From: Prevotella sp. MA2016
GTDB lineage: Bacteria; Bacteroidota; Bacteroidia; Bacteroidales; Bacteroidaceae
DNA: 64,000 nucleotides
Assembly: GCF_000619825.1 (NCBI RefSeq)
Contig: NZ_JHUW01000007.1
Span: forward strand, 310,001 to 374,000
Direction of reading: 5' to 3'
The notes under the pieces were generated by a model. That model saw only the letters and a program-made list of their open reading frames with translations, searched no databases and had not been told where the DNA came from. Below, piece by piece: positions 44,001 through 54,473 of the stretch. A program made the position numbers and the translations under genes. Every line of letters begins with the position of its first letter. Within the stretch, counting starts at the first letter, position 1.

Positions 44001-45335
44001 CACAGGGTGACCCTTCATCACGTTCTCCAGGATATCCCAGATAACTGGCTCACGACGGTCAACAATCTTCTTAGCGCTCTTCACAGTCTTCACGATACCG
44101 CGCTCGATGAGCTTGCGGATGATGAATGGCTTATAGAGCTCAGCAGCCATCAGCTTTGGCAGACCGCACTCACCCATCTTCAGCTCAGGACCTACAACGA
44201 TAACCGAACGGGCTGAATAGTCAACACGCTTACCCAGCAAGTTCTGACGGAAGCGTCCCTGCTTACCTTTCAGTGAGTCAGAGAGAGACTTCAGAGGACG
44301 GTTGCTATCGCTCTTAACGGCGCTCGACTTACGTGAGTTGTCGAAGAGTGAATCCACAGCCTCCTGCAGCATACGCTTCTCGTTTCGGAGGATCACCTCA
44401 GGAGCCTTGATCTCCATCAGACGCTTCAGACGGTTGTTACGGATGATGACACGACGATAGAGATCGTTCAAGTCAGAAGTAGCAAAACGTCCACCATCCA
44501 GTGGAACCAGAGGACGAAGCTCTGGAGGAGTAACAGGGATAATCTTCATGATCATCCACTCTGGACGGTTGATACCCTTCTCTACGCTGGTACGGAAAGC
44601 CTCCACAACCTGCAGACGCTTCAGAGCCTCGTTCTTGCGCTGAACTGAAGAGTCGCTGTTAGCACGGTCACGCAGCTCATACGACAGTGAGTCGAGATCG
44701 ATACGTGTCAAGAGGTCATAGATAGCCTCGGCACCCATCTTAGCGATGAATTTATTTGGATCGCTATCATCCAGATACTCGTTATCTGGCGAAAGCTGAT
44801 TCTCTACGATTTCAGAGTACTCATCCTCTGAGAGCAGGTCAAACTTGTTAGAACCCAAAGCATCGTTACCCTCAGCATCCTTGCGACCGGCCATAACACC
44901 TGGCTGGATAACCACGTAGCGCTCATAGTAAATGATAGCATCGAGCTTCTTGGTAGGAATACCCAGCAGATAACCGATCTTATTAGGAAGACTACGGAAG
45001 TACCAGATGTGGGCTACGGGCACAACGAGCTCGATGTGACCAGAACGCTCACGACGTACCTTCTTTTCTGTTACCTCAACACCGCAACGGTCGCACACGA
45101 TACCCTTATAACGGATGCGCTTGTACTTACCGCAGGCACACTCGTAATCCTTGGTAGGACCGAAGATGCGCTCACAGAACAAGCCATCACGCTCAGGCTT
45201 ATAAGTACGATAGTTGATGGTCTCTGGCTTGGTAACCTCACCGTAGCTGCTCTCCAGGATCTCTTCAGGAGAAGCAAGTCCGATGGTAATCTTCGTAAAA
45301 TTATTCTTTATTTTTGAATCCTTCTTGAAAGCCAT
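41004..45335 (-). CDS. rpoC: DNA-directed RNA polymerase subunit beta prime
   Basis: 1443 residues. The N-terminal zinc-binding cysteines ([20 protein letters not shown]) and the catalytic magnesium-binding motif NADFDGDQM are intact. The bridge-helix and trigger-loop regions ([18 protein letters not shown]) follow. There is no split or fusion with rpoB. It lies 46 nt after rpoB. Confidence 0.98.
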   Translation of the reverse strand: MAFKKDSKIKNNFTKITIGLASPEEILESSYGEVTKPETINYRTYKPERDGLFCERIFGPTKDYECACGKYKRIRYKGIVCDRCGVEVTEKKVRRERSGHIELVVPVAHIWYFRSLPNKIGYLLGIPTKKLDAIIYYERYVVIQPGVMAGRKDAEGNDALGSNKFDLLSEDEYSEIVENQLSPDNEYLDDSDPNKFIAKMGAEAIYDLLTRIDLDSLSYELRDRANSDSSVQRKNEALKRLQVVEAFRTSVEKGINRPEWMIMKIIPVTPPELRPLVPLDGGRFATSDLNDLYRRVIIRNNRLKRLMEIKAPEVILRNEKRMLQEAVDSLFDNSRKSSAVKSDSNRPLKSLSDSLKGKQGRFRQNLLGKRVDYSARSVIVVGPELKMGECGLPKLMAAELYKPFIIRKLIERGIVKTVKSAKKIVDRREPVIWDILENVMKGHPVLLNRAPTLHRLGIQAFQPKMIEGKAIQLHPLACTAFNADFDGDQMAVHLPLSNEAILEAQLLMLQSHNILNPANGAPITVPSQDMVLGLYYITKIRPGAKGEGLTFYGPEEAIIAHNEGKCELHAQVKVVVDDIVDGQPVRHMVETSVGRVIVNGIVPKEVGFVNKIISKKSLRDIIGAVIKNVGFAEACEFLDGIKNLGYRMAYVAGLSFNLDDIIIPKEKAELIAKGNEEVQQITDNYNMGFITDNERYNQVIDTWTHVNNDIGNILLKQMTEADQGFNAVFMMLDSGARGSKDQIKQLSGIRGLMAKPQKAGAEGHQIIENPILSNFKEGMSVLEYFISTHGARKGLADTAMKTADAGYLTRRLVDVSHDVIITEEDCGTLRGLQCTALKSGDEIISSLSERILGRVSVHDVINPKTGEVIVAAGEEITESIADAIEASDIEMVEIRSVLTCESKKGVCMKCYGRNLATRRMVQKGEAVGVIAAQAIGEPGTQLTLRTFHAGGVAANAAANASIVCKYDRAMIELEEVRIVPFDEDGRECQMVVSRLGEMRFVDPNTKIVLSTVNVPYGSSLYFGNGDTVAKGDKIAQWDPFNAVIVTEYAGTLKFNDVIEGVTFRAETDETTGLTEKIVTESRDRTKVPTCDVIGADGEVIGTYSFPVGGHVVVEDGQTVATGETLVKIPRAAAKGGDITGGLPRVTELFEARNPSNPAVVSEIDGEVTMGKVKRGNREIIVTSKTGEQRRYLVSLSKQILVQEHDAVRAGTPLSDGVITPGDILAIKGPTAVQEYIVNEVQDVYRLQGVKINDKHFEIIVRQMMRKVQINEPGDTSFLEQEIVDKLDFAEENDRIWGKKVVTDAGDSENLQKGQIVTARKLRDENSMLKRRDLRLVQVRDAVPATSTQILQGITRAALQTKSFMSAASFQETTKVLNEAAIRGKVDHLVGMKENVICGHLIPAGTGLREFEKIVVGSKEEYERIQANRKNVLDFADEPILDEK

Positions 45336-45381
45336 ATATATTATCTTTCTCTTAATTCTTAACTCTTAATTCTTAACTCAC

Positions 45382-48300
45382 TTAGTCGAGGGTAATACTC
45401 AATCCAAGACCACGCAACTCGTGCAGCAGCACATTGAGAGACTCTGGGATACCAGGTGTTGGCATTGGCTCGCCCTTAACGATAGCCTCGTAAGCCTTTG
45501 AACGACCTACTGTATCGTCAGACTTGATTGTCAGAATCTCCTGAAGCACATGGCTAGCACCAAAGGCCTCGAGGGCCCAAACCTCCATCTCTCCAAAACG
45601 CTGACCACCAAACTGAGCCTTACCACCAAGAGGCTGCTGAGTAATCAAACTGTACGGACCGATTGAACGGGCGTGCATCTTGTCCTCAACCATGTGACCG
45701 AGCTTCAGGAAGTAGGTGATACCTACTGTAGCAGGCTGGTCGAAGCGCTCACCGGTCTCACCATCATACAGGTGGGTAGAGCAGAGGCGTGGCAGACCTG
45801 CCTTATCAGTCCACTCTGCCAGGTCTTCGAGCTTAGCACCGTCGAAGATAGGAGTAGCGAACTTCACACCGAGTTTCTTACCGGCAGCACCGAGAATGGC
45901 CTCGAAGATCTGACCGAGGTTCATTCGAGAAGGCACACCCAGTGGGTTCAGTACCAAGTCAACAGGACGACCATCCTCGAGGAACGGCATATCCTCCTGA
46001 CGTACGATCTTAGATACGATACCCTTGTTACCGTGACGTCCGGCCAACTTATCACCTACACCGATCTTACGCTTCTTGGCTACATATACCTTAGCCATCT
46101 GCAGGATGCCGTTTGGCAGCTCGTCACCGATAGTGATGGCAAACTTCTTACGCTTCATCTCAGCATCAAGCAGCTTATACTTCTTCATGAAGTTGATAAT
46201 CAGCTTGGCAATCAGCTCGTTCTTATGCTCATCAGTGGTCCAGTTGCTAATCTGTACATCGCCATACTCAAGGTTGCGCAGAGCTGTTGCAGTGAACTTG
46301 CTACCCTTGGTGATGATCTCAGCACCAGTGTAGTCCTTCACACCCTGTGAGGTCTTACCCTTAGTGAGCTCCATGAGCTTATCAATCAGGATATCCTTCA
46401 GGTCCTCAACCTTTGCCTCGTACTCCTCGTCGATCTTAGCGAGCACGATCTTATCCTGCTGCTTAGACTTACGATCCTTGATGGCACGCTGGAACATCTT
46501 CTTATCAATGATAACACCACTCAGCGATGGGTTAGCCTTCAGTGAAGAATCCTTCACGTCACCGGCCTTATCACCGAAGATGGCACGGAGCAGCTTCTCC
46601 TCTGGTGAAGGATCGCTCTCACCCTTAGGTGAAATCTTACCAATCAGGATGTCGCCTGGCTCAACACGTGCACCAACGCGGATTACACCATTGTCGTCCA
46701 GATCCTTAGTGGCTTCCTCACTTACGTTAGGAATATCAGCAGTAAACTCCTCAACACCACGCTTGGTCTCACGTACATCGAGTGTGTACTCGTCAACGTG
46801 AACTGAAGTCAGCACGTCGTCACGAACGATACGCTCGTTAAGCACGATAGCATCCTCATAGTTGTAACCCTTCCAAGGCATGTAGGCTACCAGCAGGTTG
46901 CGGCCCAGAGCCAGCTCACCATTCTCAGTAGCATAACCCTCAGTCAGGATATCACCGGCCTTCACGCGCTGTCCTTTCTCACAGATAGGACGCAGGTCGA
47001 TGGTCATATTCTGGTTGGTACGACGGAACTTAGCAATACGATACTCCTTCAGGGCAGGCTCGAAGCTTACGAACTCCTCGTCCTCAGTGCGGTCGTAGAG
47101 AATGCGGATGGTTGTAGCATCAACATACTCGATCACACCATCACCTTCAGCAGTAACCATGGTACGTGAGTCCTCACATACCTGCTTCTCGATACCGGTA
47201 CCTACGATAGGTGCCTCATTGTGCAGCAGAGGTACAGCCTGGCGCATCATGTTAGATCCCATCAGCGCACGGTGAGCATCGTCGTGCTCCAGGAATGGGA
47301 TGAGCGATGCAGCGATAGAGGCAATCTGCTGTGGAGATACATCCATCAGGTCAACATCTGTTGGTGGAACAACGGGGAAGTCAGCATCCTGACGGCACTT
47401 AACAACCGAGCGGATGAAGGTACCATCGTCGTTCAGAGGTGCGTTACCCTGTCCGATGATATGGTTCTCCTCCTCCTCAGCGGTGAGGTAAACGATACCA
47501 TCGCTATTCAGATTGGCTACACCGTTCTCAACCTTACGGTATGGAGTCTGAATGAATCCGAGCTCGTTGATCTTTGCATATACACAGAGCGAAGAAATCA
47601 GACCGATGTTTGGTCCCTCAGGGCTCTCGATAGGACACAGACGACCATAGTGTGTATAGTGTACGTCACGAACCTCGAATCCGGCGCGCTCACGGCTCAG
47701 ACCACCAGGACCCAGGGCAGAGAGACGACGCTTGTGAGTTACCTCGGCCAGAGGGTTGGTCTGGTCCATGAACTGCGACAGAGGGTTAGTACCGAAGAAT
47801 GAGTTGATAACGCTCGAGATAGTCTTGGCGTTGATCAGATCGGTTGGTGTGAACACCTCATTATCGCGAACGTTCATGCGCTCACGGATGGTACGGCTCA
47901 TACGAGCCAGACCTATAGAGAACTGATTAGCCAGCTGCTCACCGACGGTACGAACGCGACGGTTTGACAAGTGGTCGATATCATCGACAGTGGCCTTAGA
48001 GTTAACCAGCTGAATCAGATACTTGATAATTTCAATAATGTCTTCCTTAGTAAGAACACGTACGTCCATGTCGGTGTTCAAACCAAGCTTCTTGTTGATA
48101 CGGTAACGACCCACATCACCAAGATCATAACGCTTATCAGAGAAGAACAGGTTCTGGATAACCTCACGAGCGCTGGCATCATCGGCAGGATCAGCATTAC
48201 GCAGCTGACGATAGATGTAAAGCACAGCCTCTTTCTCTGAGTTTGAAGGGTCTTTGGCCAAAGTATTGAAGATGATACTGTAGTCAGAAGCAACCGATGC

Positions 48301-49194
48301 ATCCTTGTGCACGAGGATAGTCTGTGCGCCACTCTCAAGGATATCCATCATGTTCTCCTCGGTAATCTCAGTCTCACGCTCCATAATCATCTGGTTACGC
48401 TCGATTGATACTACCTCACCAGTATCCTCATCAACGAAGTCCTCGTTCCAGCTCTTCAGCACACGTGCAGCCAACTTGCAGCCGATAACGGCCTTCAGGC
48501 TCTTCTTGTTAACCTTCACCTCCTCGGCCAGGTCAAAGATCTGCAGGATGTCCTTATCAGCCTCGAAACCGATTGCACGAAGCAGAGTTGTTACAGGCAA
48601 CTTCTTCTTACGGTCGATGTAAGCGTACATCACGTTATTGATGTCGGTAGCAAACTCGATCCAAGAACCCTTGAATGGGATAACACGTGCCGAATAGAGC
48701 AGTGTACCGTTAGCATGAACGCTCTGGCCGAAGAATACGCCAGGTGAACGGTGCAACTGTGAAACGACAACGCGCTCGGCTCCATTGATAACGAATGTAC
48801 CATTGGCGGTCATATAAGGAATAGGACCCAGGAACACATCCTGAATCACAGTTCCGAAATCCTCATGATCCGGATCAGTACAATACAGCTTAAGCTTAGC
48901 CTTCAAGGGCACACTATATGTCAGACCGCGCTCCAGGCACTCATCGATGCTGTAGCGAGGTGGGTCGATATAGTAATCCAAGAACTCAAGAACGAAATTA
49001 TTACGTGTGTCGGTGATAGGGAAGTTCTCAGCGAACACCTTATACAAGCCGTCATTCTTGCGTTCCTCAGGCGGAGTATCCAACTGCAGGAAGTCTTTGA
49101 ACGACTTTAATTGCACATCAAGGAAATCCGGGAATGGCATCGGATTTTTGACGCTACCAAAGTTTACTCTGTTATCTATTATTTTTGAAGCCAT
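45382..49194 (-). CDS. rpoB: DNA-directed RNA polymerase subunit beta
   Basis: 1270 residues. The rifampicin-pocket region ([40 protein letters not shown]) looks wild type. The C-terminal region [20 protein letters not shown] is conserved. A long insertion is typical of Bacteroidota but was not mapped here. A strong hairpin with a short T run separates it from rplL. Confidence 0.98.
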   Translation of the reverse strand: MASKIIDNRVNFGSVKNPMPFPDFLDVQLKSFKDFLQLDTPPEERKNDGLYKVFAENFPITDTRNNFVLEFLDYYIDPPRYSIDECLERGLTYSVPLKAKLKLYCTDPDHEDFGTVIQDVFLGPIPYMTANGTFVINGAERVVVSQLHRSPGVFFGQSVHANGTLLYSARVIPFKGSWIEFATDINNVMYAYIDRKKKLPVTTLLRAIGFEADKDILQIFDLAEEVKVNKKSLKAVIGCKLAARVLKSWNEDFVDEDTGEVVSIERNQMIMERETEITEENMMDILESGAQTILVHKDASVASDYSIIFNTLAKDPSNSEKEAVLYIYRQLRNADPADDASAREVIQNLFFSDKRYDLGDVGRYRINKKLGLNTDMDVRVLTKEDIIEIIKYLIQLVNSKATVDDIDHLSNRRVRTVGEQLANQFSIGLARMSRTIRERMNVRDNEVFTPTDLINAKTISSVINSFFGTNPLSQFMDQTNPLAEVTHKRRLSALGPGGLSRERAGFEVRDVHYTHYGRLCPIESPEGPNIGLISSLCVYAKINELGFIQTPYRKVENGVANLNSDGIVYLTAEEEENHIIGQGNAPLNDDGTFIRSVVKCRQDADFPVVPPTDVDLMDVSPQQIASIAASLIPFLEHDDAHRALMGSNMMRQAVPLLHNEAPIVGTGIEKQVCEDSRTMVTAEGDGVIEYVDATTIRILYDRTEDEEFVSFEPALKEYRIAKFRRTNQNMTIDLRPICEKGQRVKAGDILTEGYATENGELALGRNLLVAYMPWKGYNYEDAIVLNERIVRDDVLTSVHVDEYTLDVRETKRGVEEFTADIPNVSEEATKDLDDNGVIRVGARVEPGDILIGKISPKGESDPSPEEKLLRAIFGDKAGDVKDSSLKANPSLSGVIIDKKMFQRAIKDRKSKQQDKIVLAKIDEEYEAKVEDLKDILIDKLMELTKGKTSQGVKDYTGAEIITKGSKFTATALRNLEYGDVQISNWTTDEHKNELIAKLIINFMKKYKLLDAEMKRKKFAITIGDELPNGILQMAKVYVAKKRKIGVGDKLAGRHGNKGIVSKIVRQEDMPFLEDGRPVDLVLNPLGVPSRMNLGQIFEAILGAAGKKLGVKFATPIFDGAKLEDLAEWTDKAGLPRLCSTHLYDGETGERFDQPATVGITYFLKLGHMVEDKMHARSIGPYSLITQQPLGGKAQFGGQRFGEMEVWALEAFGASHVLQEILTIKSDDTVGRSKAYEAIVKGEPMPTPGIPESLNVLLHELRGLGLSITLD

Positions 49195-49210
49195 AAATTA
49201 TAATTTAAAT

Positions 49211-49248
49211 AAAAAGGCTAGGAACCCCCTACTGGGGAGTCCCTAACC
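49211..49248 (-). terminator. Attenuator-type hairpin between rplL and rpoB
   Basis: A long imperfect stem (49216-49248; GGTTAGG-A and CCCC paired with GGGG and TCCTAGCC) is followed on the minus strand by five T at 49211-49215. It lies 23 nt after the rplL stop. A partial terminator here would lower rpoBC expression relative to L7/L12, as known in other bacteria. Confidence 0.75.
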
Positions 49249-49271
49249 GATTGCTATTTGTTTGTAACTGA

Positions 49272-49652
49272 TTACTTCAGCTCAACCTCGGCGCCAGCGG
49301 CCTCGATGGTCTTCTTCAGGTTCTCAGCCTCTTCCTTGCTCAGACCCTCCTTAACGGTAGCAGGAGCACCGTCTACGAGATCCTTAGCCTCTTTCAGACC
49401 AAGACCACAAGCCTCCTTAACGGCCTTAACAACCTGCAACTTAGCAGCACCAGCTGACTTCAGAACTACGTCGAATGAAGTCTTCTCCTCAGCTGCATCA
49501 GCAGCACCAGCTGCAGCAGGACCAGCGGCAACAGCAACAGCTGCAGCGGCGGGCTCAATTCCATACTCGTCCTTCAGGACAGTTGCCAACTCATTTACTT
49601 CTTTTACAGTAAGGTTTACCAACTCTTCTGCAATAGCTTTAATATCTGCCAT
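49272..49652 (-). CDS. rplL: 50S ribosomal protein L7/L12
   Basis: 126 residues. The N-terminal dimerisation part ([19 protein letters not shown]), an Ala/Gly-rich hinge ([20 protein letters not shown]) and the C-terminal factor-binding domain ([20 protein letters not shown]) are visible. It forms the ribosomal stalk with L10. It lies 48 nt after rplJ. Confidence 0.98.
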   Translation of the reverse strand: MADIKAIAEELVNLTVKEVNELATVLKDEYGIEPAAAAVAVAAGPAAAGAADAAEEKTSFDVVLKSAGAAKLQVVKAVKEACGLGLKEAKDLVDGAPATVKEGLSKEEAENLKKTIEAAGAEVELK

Positions 49653-49700
49653 TTTATTTAAAATTTTAATTGTTTTTAATGTTAATGTTACTTATTTCGC

Positions 49701-50216
49701 TTATTTGTTACGCTCAGCGATAGCGTCAAGCAGACCGTGAACCTTGCCACCGGCGTTCAAGCCAGAAACAACATTCTTGATTGGAGACTGGAGCAGAGCT
49801 ACAACCTCGGCAATCAGTTCGTTCTTGCTCTTGATTGCTACGAGCTCATCAAGCTTGTCAGCACCTACGAAGAAGCTCTCCTCTGCATATGCACCCTTGA
49901 GGGCTGGGATACCTTCCTTCTTGTACTCCTTGATCAGCTTAGCAGGAACGTTAGCTGTCTGTGCAAACATAACAGCTGTGTTACCCTTCAAGCACTCATA
50001 AAGTGGAGAGAAATCAATCTCTGAAGCCTCGAAAGCCTTCTGGAGAAGAGTATTCTTAACCATCAGGAGCTTAATCTCACTCTTGAAGCACTTCTCACGG
50101 AGCTCAGATGTCTTAGCGGCATCCAGACCAGCGAGGTCAACAAGATAGAAATGAGGATATGCCTTCAGCTTCTCACCAAGTTCTACGATGATAGTATCTT
50201 TTACTTCCTTTTTCAT
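49701..50216 (-). CDS. rplJ: 50S ribosomal protein L10
   Basis: 171 residues. It anchors L7/L12 dimers to the 50S subunit. The conserved start (MKKEVKDTIIVELGEKLKAY) and the HFYLVDLAGLDAAKTSELR region are present, with a C-terminal helix for stalk binding. It lies 20 nt after rplA. In E. coli L10 represses rplJL translation; the short gap means any such site would overlap rplA. Confidence 0.96.
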   Translation of the reverse strand: MKKEVKDTIIVELGEKLKAYPHFYLVDLAGLDAAKTSELREKCFKSEIKLLMVKNTLLQKAFEASEIDFSPLYECLKGNTAVMFAQTANVPAKLIKEYKKEGIPALKGAYAEESFFVGADKLDELVAIKSKNELIAEVVALLQSPIKNVVSGLNAGGKVHGLLDAIAERNK

Positions 50217-50236
50217 TTGTCTAATCTTTTAACGAG

Positions 50237-50929
50237 TTATTCAACTGATTTAGGATCTACCTTGATACCCATGCTCATAGTGCTTGAGATGAAGATACTC
50301 TTAATGTATGTACCCTTAGCAGCAGCTGGCTTCAGCTTGATAATAGTAGAGATGAACTCCTTAGCATTCTCAAAGATCTGATCAGCATTGAAGTTGATCT
50401 TACCGATTGATGTGTGCACGATACCGGCCTTATCAACCTTAAAGTCAATCTTACCCTGCTTAACTTCCTTTACTGCCTTAGCTACATCCATAGTAACAGT
50501 ACCACTCTTAGGGTTAGGCATCAGTCCGCGAGGACCGAGCACACGGCCCAAAGGACCGAGCTTACCCATGCAAGAAGGCATTGTGATGATAACATCAACA
50601 TCTGTCCAACCGCCCTTGATCTTTTCGATATATTCATCGAGACCAACATAGTCAGCACCTGCTTCCTTAGCAGCAGCCTCCTGATCAGGAGTACAGAGAG
50701 CGAGCACACGTGTAACCTTACCAGTACCGTTTGGCAGCGAAACAACGCCACGAACCATCTGGTTAGCCTTACGTGGATCAACGCCCAAGCGTACATCGAT
50801 ATCAACTGAAGCGTCGAACTTAGTGGTGGTAATTTCCTTCACCAGTGCGGCGGCTTCCTTCAAAGAGTATGCTTTCCCTGCTTCAACCTTATCAGCGACC
50901 AACTTTTGATTTTTTGTCAGTTTACTCAT
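50237..50929 (-). CDS. rplA: 50S ribosomal protein L1
   Basis: 230 residues. Conserved blocks include [20 protein letters not shown] and [21 protein letters not shown]1 forms the mobile stalk at the E site and in other bacteria represses the rplK-rplA mRNA. It lies 21 nt after rplK. Confidence 0.97.
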   Translation of the reverse strand: MSKLTKNQKLVADKVEAGKAYSLKEAAALVKEITTTKFDASVDIDVRLGVDPRKANQMVRGVVSLPNGTGKVTRVLALCTPDQEAAAKEAGADYVGLDEYIEKIKGGWTDVDVIITMPSCMGKLGPLGRVLGPRGLMPNPKSGTVTMDVAKAVKEVKQGKIDFKVDKAGIVHTSIGKINFNADQIFENAKEFISTIIKLKPAAAKGTYIKSIFISSTMSMGIKVDPKSVE

Positions 50930-50950
50930 TTTCTTAATTGAAGTTATTAA

Positions 50951-51391
50951 TTATTTACCAGGGAACTCCCCTTCTACAGTGATACCCATACTACGCGCTG
51001 TACCTGCAATCAGCTTCATTGCCGACTCAACGGTAAAGCAGTTCAAGTCTTTCAGCTTATCCTCGGCGATAACACGAACCTGATCCCAAGTTACCTTGGC
51101 TACCTTTTTACGGTTTGGCTCAGCACTACCGCTCTTGAGCTTAGCAGCTTCCTTCAGCTGTACAGCTGCAGGTGGAGTCTTCAGCTCGAAAGAGAATGAC
51201 TTGTCAGTGTAGTAGGTGATAACAACAGGAATAATCTTTCCTGCCTTATCCTGGGTTCTGGCGTTGAACTCTTTGCAGAATCCCATAATATTAATTCCCT
51301 TAGAACCCAGAGCAGGTCCTACTGGGGGAGAAGGATTCGCAGCGCCACCTTTAATCTGCAATTTGATTAATCCAGCAACTTCTTTAGCCAT
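50951..51391 (-). CDS. rplK: 50S ribosomal protein L11
   Basis: 146 residues. The Pro-rich N-terminal segment ([20 protein letters not shown]) contacts the thiostrepton-binding site, and the C-terminal RNA-binding domain contains [13 protein letters not shown]. It is needed for stringent-response RelA activation in other bacteria. The 93-nt gap to nusG holds a small GGAG/CTCC hairpin near 51435. Confidence 0.97.
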   Translation of the reverse strand: MAKEVAGLIKLQIKGGAANPSPPVGPALGSKGINIMGFCKEFNARTQDKAGKIIPVVITYYTDKSFSFELKTPPAAVQLKEAAKLKSGSAEPNRKKVAKVTWDQVRVIAEDKLKDLNCFTVESAMKLIAGTARSMGITVEGEFPGK

Positions 51392-51484
51392 TTCTGTTAA
51401 TTATTTATTGAATTGTTATATAAGTCTCTGGAGTGGAAGCCTCCTTCAACGATATATAGGAACAGGCGAACCGTAACATTCACC

Positions 51485-52030
51485 CTATTCTTTTTCTACT
51501 TGATTGTATCCAAGTTCCAGAGGAGTCTTACGACCGAAAATCTTAACCATAACTTTCAGCTTGTGTTTCTCGGCATTAACCTCTTCGATAATTCCGCTGA
51601 ATCCGCTGAAAGGACCATCTGTTACCTTCACTGCTTCATCCACAGCATATGGAACATTAGCCTCTTCACTCTTAATCTCTGTTTCCTCTGCAGTACCGAG
51701 GATACGATTAATATCACTCTGCTTTACTGGGGTTGGGTTATCCAAACCACCCAGGAAGCCTAACACATTAGGCATAAAGCGAAGTGTATGAGCCATCTCA
51801 CCCTGCAAGTTGGCCTCTACCAACACATAACCTGGCAAGAACAGCTTCTCCTTTACCACACGTTTGCCATTACGCAACTGAGCATATTTCTCGGTAGGCA
51901 GCAAAACCTGACCTACGTTTGCCTGGAGGAAGGAGTCACGCTTAGCCAGAGCCTCAAGGTATTCTTTTACCTTAGCCTCTTTACCGCTTACAGCGCGAAG
52001 TACATACCATTTCATTCCTGACTGAGCCAT
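51485..52030 (-). CDS. nusG: Transcription termination/antitermination factor NusG
   Basis: 181 residues. The N-terminal NGN domain (MKWYVLRAVSGKEAKVKEYL, LFLPGYVLVEANLQGEM) and the C-terminal KOW domain (VTDGPFSGFSGIIEEVNAEK) are both recognisable. The length is that of a housekeeping NusG, not of the longer UpxY-type paralogues that control capsule operons. It lies 14 nt after secE. Confidence 0.95.
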   Translation of the reverse strand: MAQSGMKWYVLRAVSGKEAKVKEYLEALAKRDSFLQANVGQVLLPTEKYAQLRNGKRVVKEKLFLPGYVLVEANLQGEMAHTLRFMPNVLGFLGGLDNPTPVKQSDINRILGTAEETEIKSEEANVPYAVDEAVKVTDGPFSGFSGIIEEVNAEKHKLKVMVKIFGRKTPLELGYNQVEKE

Positions 52031-52044
52031 ATCTCAAAGCGTAA

Positions 52045-52236
52045 TTAACCGGGATAAACCATACTCATTACCGACTTGAACACAAAGTCCATAACCCATA
52101 CTACTAACGCAATAATAAGCGATGCTGAAAGCACCACTACTGCACTATGAGTCAACTCCTTGCGAGAGGGCCATGTTGTCTTATGAGCCAACTCGTCGTA
52201 ACAAGCTTTGCAATAATCGATAAACTTCTTAAACAT
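52045..52236 (-). CDS. secE: Preprotein translocase subunit SecE (short form)
   Basis: 63 residues: an amphipathic N-terminal helix with the conserved ELAHKTTWPSRKELTHSAVV followed by one transmembrane helix (VVLSASLIIALVVWVMDFVF). It is the short single-span type, unlike the three-span E. coli protein. It lies between tRNA-Trp and nusG. Confidence 0.95.
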   Translation of the reverse strand: MFKKFIDYCKACYDELAHKTTWPSRKELTHSAVVVLSASLIIALVVWVMDFVFKSVMSMVYPG

Positions 52237-52252
52237 AATCTTTCTTTTTTAG

Positions 52253-52325
52253 CACGGGAAGGAGGACTCGAACCCACGACCCTCGGTTTTGGAGACCGAT
52301 GCTCTACCAACTGAGCTATTCCCGT
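52253..52325 (-). tRNA. trnW: tRNA-Trp (anticodon CCA)
   Basis: Cloverleaf on the minus strand: the acceptor arms ACGGGAA/TTCCCGT pair fully. The anticodon loop CTCCAAA gives anticodon CCA. The TTCGAGT T-loop and G discriminator are present. No 3' CCA is encoded. It lies 16 nt upstream of secE and is probably cotranscribed with tuf. Confidence 0.96.
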
Positions 52326-52331
52326 AAGTAA

Positions 52332-52362
52332 GCCCCCGCCCATTAAAAACGGGGGCTTTTTT
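52332..52362 (+). terminator. Hairpin with T run facing the plus strand, between tuf and tRNA-Trp
   Basis: GCCCCCG (52332-52338) pairs with CGGGGGC (52350-52356), followed on the plus strand by six T (52357-52362). All neighbouring genes are on the minus strand, where no T run follows. It could block antisense transcription or mark a processing site ahead of the tRNA. Confidence 0.55.
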
Positions 52363-52407
52363 ATCTAGTATTACTAGAAAATTCTAGAGTCTAGACGGTT
52401 TAGAGGA

Positions 52408-53592
52408 TTAGTCCTCGTAAACCTCTGTGATCTGACCAGAACCTACTGTGCGACCACCCTCACGGATAGCGAAGCGCAGACCTGGGTTCAGAGCTACAGC
52501 GTAGATAAGCTCAACAGTGATCTCTACGTTATCACCAGGCATTACCATCTCAACACCTGCGGGGAGAGAAATCTCACCTGTGCAGTCCATTGTGCGGAGG
52601 TAGAACTGAGGACGATACTTGTTTCCGAATGGAGTGTGACGACCACCCTCTTCCTTCTTCAGAACATAGATAGAAGCCTTGAACTTCTTGAATGGCTTGA
52701 TCTGACCTGGGTGGCAGAGTACCATACCACGCTTGATCTCGTTCTTGTCGATACCGCGGAGCAGCAGACCTACGTTATCACCAGCCTGACCCTCATCAAG
52801 AATCTTGCGGAACATCTCAACGCCAGTTACAACTGACTTCTTGTCCTCACCAAGACCGAGCAGCTCAACCTCATCACCTACGTGGATAACACCAGTCTCG
52901 ATACGACCAGTAGCTACAGTACCACGACCTGTGATTGAGAATACGTCCTCAACAGGCATCAAGAAAGGCTTGTCAGTAGCACGAGGAGGCTCCTGGATCC
53001 AAGTGTCACAGGTGTTCATCAGCTCCATAACCTTCTCCTCCCACTTAGCAACACCGTTCAGTGCACCAAGAGCAGAACCACGGATAATTGGAGTATCTTC
53101 CTCGAACTCGTACTGAGCGAGAATCTCCTGAACCTCCATCTCAACGAGCTCCAGCATCTCCTCATCCTCAACCATATCGCACTTGTTCAGGAATACAACC
53201 AGACGGGGAACGTTTACCTGACGAGCGAGCAGAACGTGCTCACGAGTCTGAGGCATAGGACCGTCAGTAGCAGCTACAACAAGAATAGCACCGTCCATCT
53301 GAGCAGCACCAGTTACCATGTTCTTTACATAGTCAGCGTGTCCTGGGCAGTCAACGTGAGCGTAGTGACGAGTAGCAGTCTCGTACTCAACGTGAGCGGT
53401 GTTAATAGTGATACCACGCTCCTTCTCCTCAGGAGCATTGTCAATCTGATCGAATGACTTAACCTCAGAGAGACCAGCCTTAGCCAGCACAGTTGTGATA
53501 GCAGCTGTCAGAGTTGTCTTACCGTGGTCAACGTGACCGATAGTACCGATGTTTACGTGCGGTTTGGTGCGCACAAAATTCTCTTTTGCCAT
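52408..53592 (-). CDS. tuf: Elongation factor Tu
   Basis: 394 residues. G1 [10 protein letters not shown]3 [12 protein letters not shown] and G4 NKCD are intact, with effector region [16 protein letters not shown]. It delivers aminoacyl-tRNA to the ribosome. Upstream lie four tRNAs (Thr-Tyr-Gly-Thr) and downstream tRNA-Trp and secE, the tRNA-tufB arrangement also known from E. coli. It is the only tuf seen in the window. Confidence 0.98.
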   Translation of the reverse strand: MAKENFVRTKPHVNIGTIGHVDHGKTTLTAAITTVLAKAGLSEVKSFDQIDNAPEEKERGITINTAHVEYETATRHYAHVDCPGHADYVKNMVTGAAQMDGAILVVAATDGPMPQTREHVLLARQVNVPRLVVFLNKCDMVEDEEMLELVEMEVQEILAQYEFEEDTPIIRGSALGALNGVAKWEEKVMELMNTCDTWIQEPPRATDKPFLMPVEDVFSITGRGTVATGRIETGVIHVGDEVELLGLGEDKKSVVTGVEMFRKILDEGQAGDNVGLLLRGIDKNEIKRGMVLCHPGQIKPFKKFKASIYVLKKEEGGRHTPFGNKYRPQFYLRTMDCTGEISLPAGVEMVMPGDNVEITVELIYAVALNPGLRFAIREGGRTVGSGQITEVYED

Positions 53593-53656
53593 TTTACTTG
53601 TTATTAATTTTGTTAATTATTACGAATTTTCAGTTTCCTCCTTCTAGTCTCAAGAG

Positions 53657-53728
<72 letters not shown>

Positions 53729-53737
53729 ATGTCTTTG

Positions 53738-53810
53738 AGCGGAAAACGGGGCTCAAACCCGCGACCCCCAGCTTGGAAGGCTAGTGCTCTATCAACTGAG
53801 CTATTTCCGC
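53738..53810 (-). tRNA. trnG: tRNA-Gly (anticodon TCC)
   Basis: Acceptor arms GCGGAAA and TTTCCGC pair fully. The anticodon loop CTTCCAA gives TCC, which reads GGA and GGG. It lies 9 nt upstream of tRNA-Thr(GGT). Confidence 0.95.
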
Positions 53811-53825
53811 AAACATCTCTTGTAG

Positions 53826-53908
53826 TGGGTGCTGATGGATTCGAACCACCGAAGTCGAAAGACAGCAGATTTACAGTCTGCCCCATTTGGCCACTCTGGA
53901 AAACACCC
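53826..53908 (-). tRNA. trnY: tRNA-Tyr (anticodon GTA)
   Basis: 83 nt with the long variable arm of a class II tRNA. The anticodon stem GCAGA/TCTGC encloses CTGTAAA, giving GTA. The acceptor arms GGGTGTT and AGCACCC pair, with one G-U pair. Confidence 0.95.
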
Positions 53909-53960
53909 ATATCATTTCGTTCATACGAACCGGGATGAAACTCCCGCCTCCTTCCTTTTG

Positions 53961-54034
53961 AGCCTCTTGTCGGATTCGAACCAACGACCCCGAGATTACA
54001 AATCACGTGCTCTGGCCAACTGAGCTAAAGAGGC
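53961..54034 (-). tRNA. trnT: tRNA-Thr (anticodon TGT)
   Basis: Acceptor arms GCCTCTT/AAGAGGC pair fully. The anticodon loop TTTGTAA gives TGT. The anticodon stem CGTGA/TCTCG has one T-T mismatch in the middle. It is the first RNA of the tRNA-tuf operon. The 52 nt between it and tRNA-Tyr look empty. Confidence 0.93.
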
Positions 54035-54088
54035 TTTTCTAAGCAGCCGTTCTCTGTTTCAGATTTACGACCTGTCGGAAAACGGCTG

Positions 54089-54119
54089 CAAAGTTACGAC
54101 TTATTTTTGAATTACCAAA
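54089..54119 (-). promoter_or_regulatory. Promoter of the tRNA-tuf-secE-nusG operon
   Basis: On the minus strand TTTG (54116-54119), exactly 19 nt, and TAACTTTG (54089-54096) match the consensus fully. A 9-bp stem GCAGCCGTT/AACGGCTGC (54043-54051 and 54081-54089) lies at the start of the leader, just before the first tRNA. Confidence 0.85.
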
Positions 54120-54136
54120 ACTTTTTCGAGTTTTTT

Positions 54137-54436
54137 TTATCTATTTCTCAATTTTTCCTTGAATTTCGTCAGTTGAGCCCTCATAGAATCCACACAAAGG
54201 TCGATTCCTTCCTCAAAAGTGTCACAAGTCTTATCTACGAAAAGCGTGTTTCCTGGAACGAAAACCTCAAGACTTGCTTGCTTATTTAGAGCGGTGGCCG
54301 GCTTGACTACTTTAAGTTGCACCTCTACTTTCTGTATATCCTCAAAAGATTTTTCTAACTTGGCGACCTTCTTCTCGATGAACGCCTCTAACTGCTCGGT
54401 AGCGTCGAAATGAATCGACTTAATCATAATCTCCAT
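54137..54436 (-). CDS. hpf: Ribosome hibernation factor, short HPF type
   Basis: 99 residues of the HPF/RaiA family: MEIMIKSIHFDATEQLEAF, the acidic FEDIQKVEVQLKVV segment and the C-terminal FEEGIDLCVDSMRAQLTKFK. It lacks the C-terminal dimerisation domain of long HPF. An unusually good ribosome binding site (GGAGGT) precedes the ATG at 54436. It follows the recombinase gene by 37 nt. It binds ribosomes in slow growth and inhibits translation. Confidence 0.9.
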   Translation of the reverse strand: MEIMIKSIHFDATEQLEAFIEKKVAKLEKSFEDIQKVEVQLKVVKPATALNKQASLEVFVPGNTLFVDKTCDTFEEGIDLCVDSMRAQLTKFKEKLRNR

Positions 54437-54473
54437 AGTTACCTCCTATTTTTAAAGAGTTAATAAATAAGAT

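Noticed and set aside
52152..52343. Minus-strand frame of 63 codons across tRNA-Trp and secE
   Set aside because: It reads through a complete tRNA cloverleaf and the secE gene in another frame.
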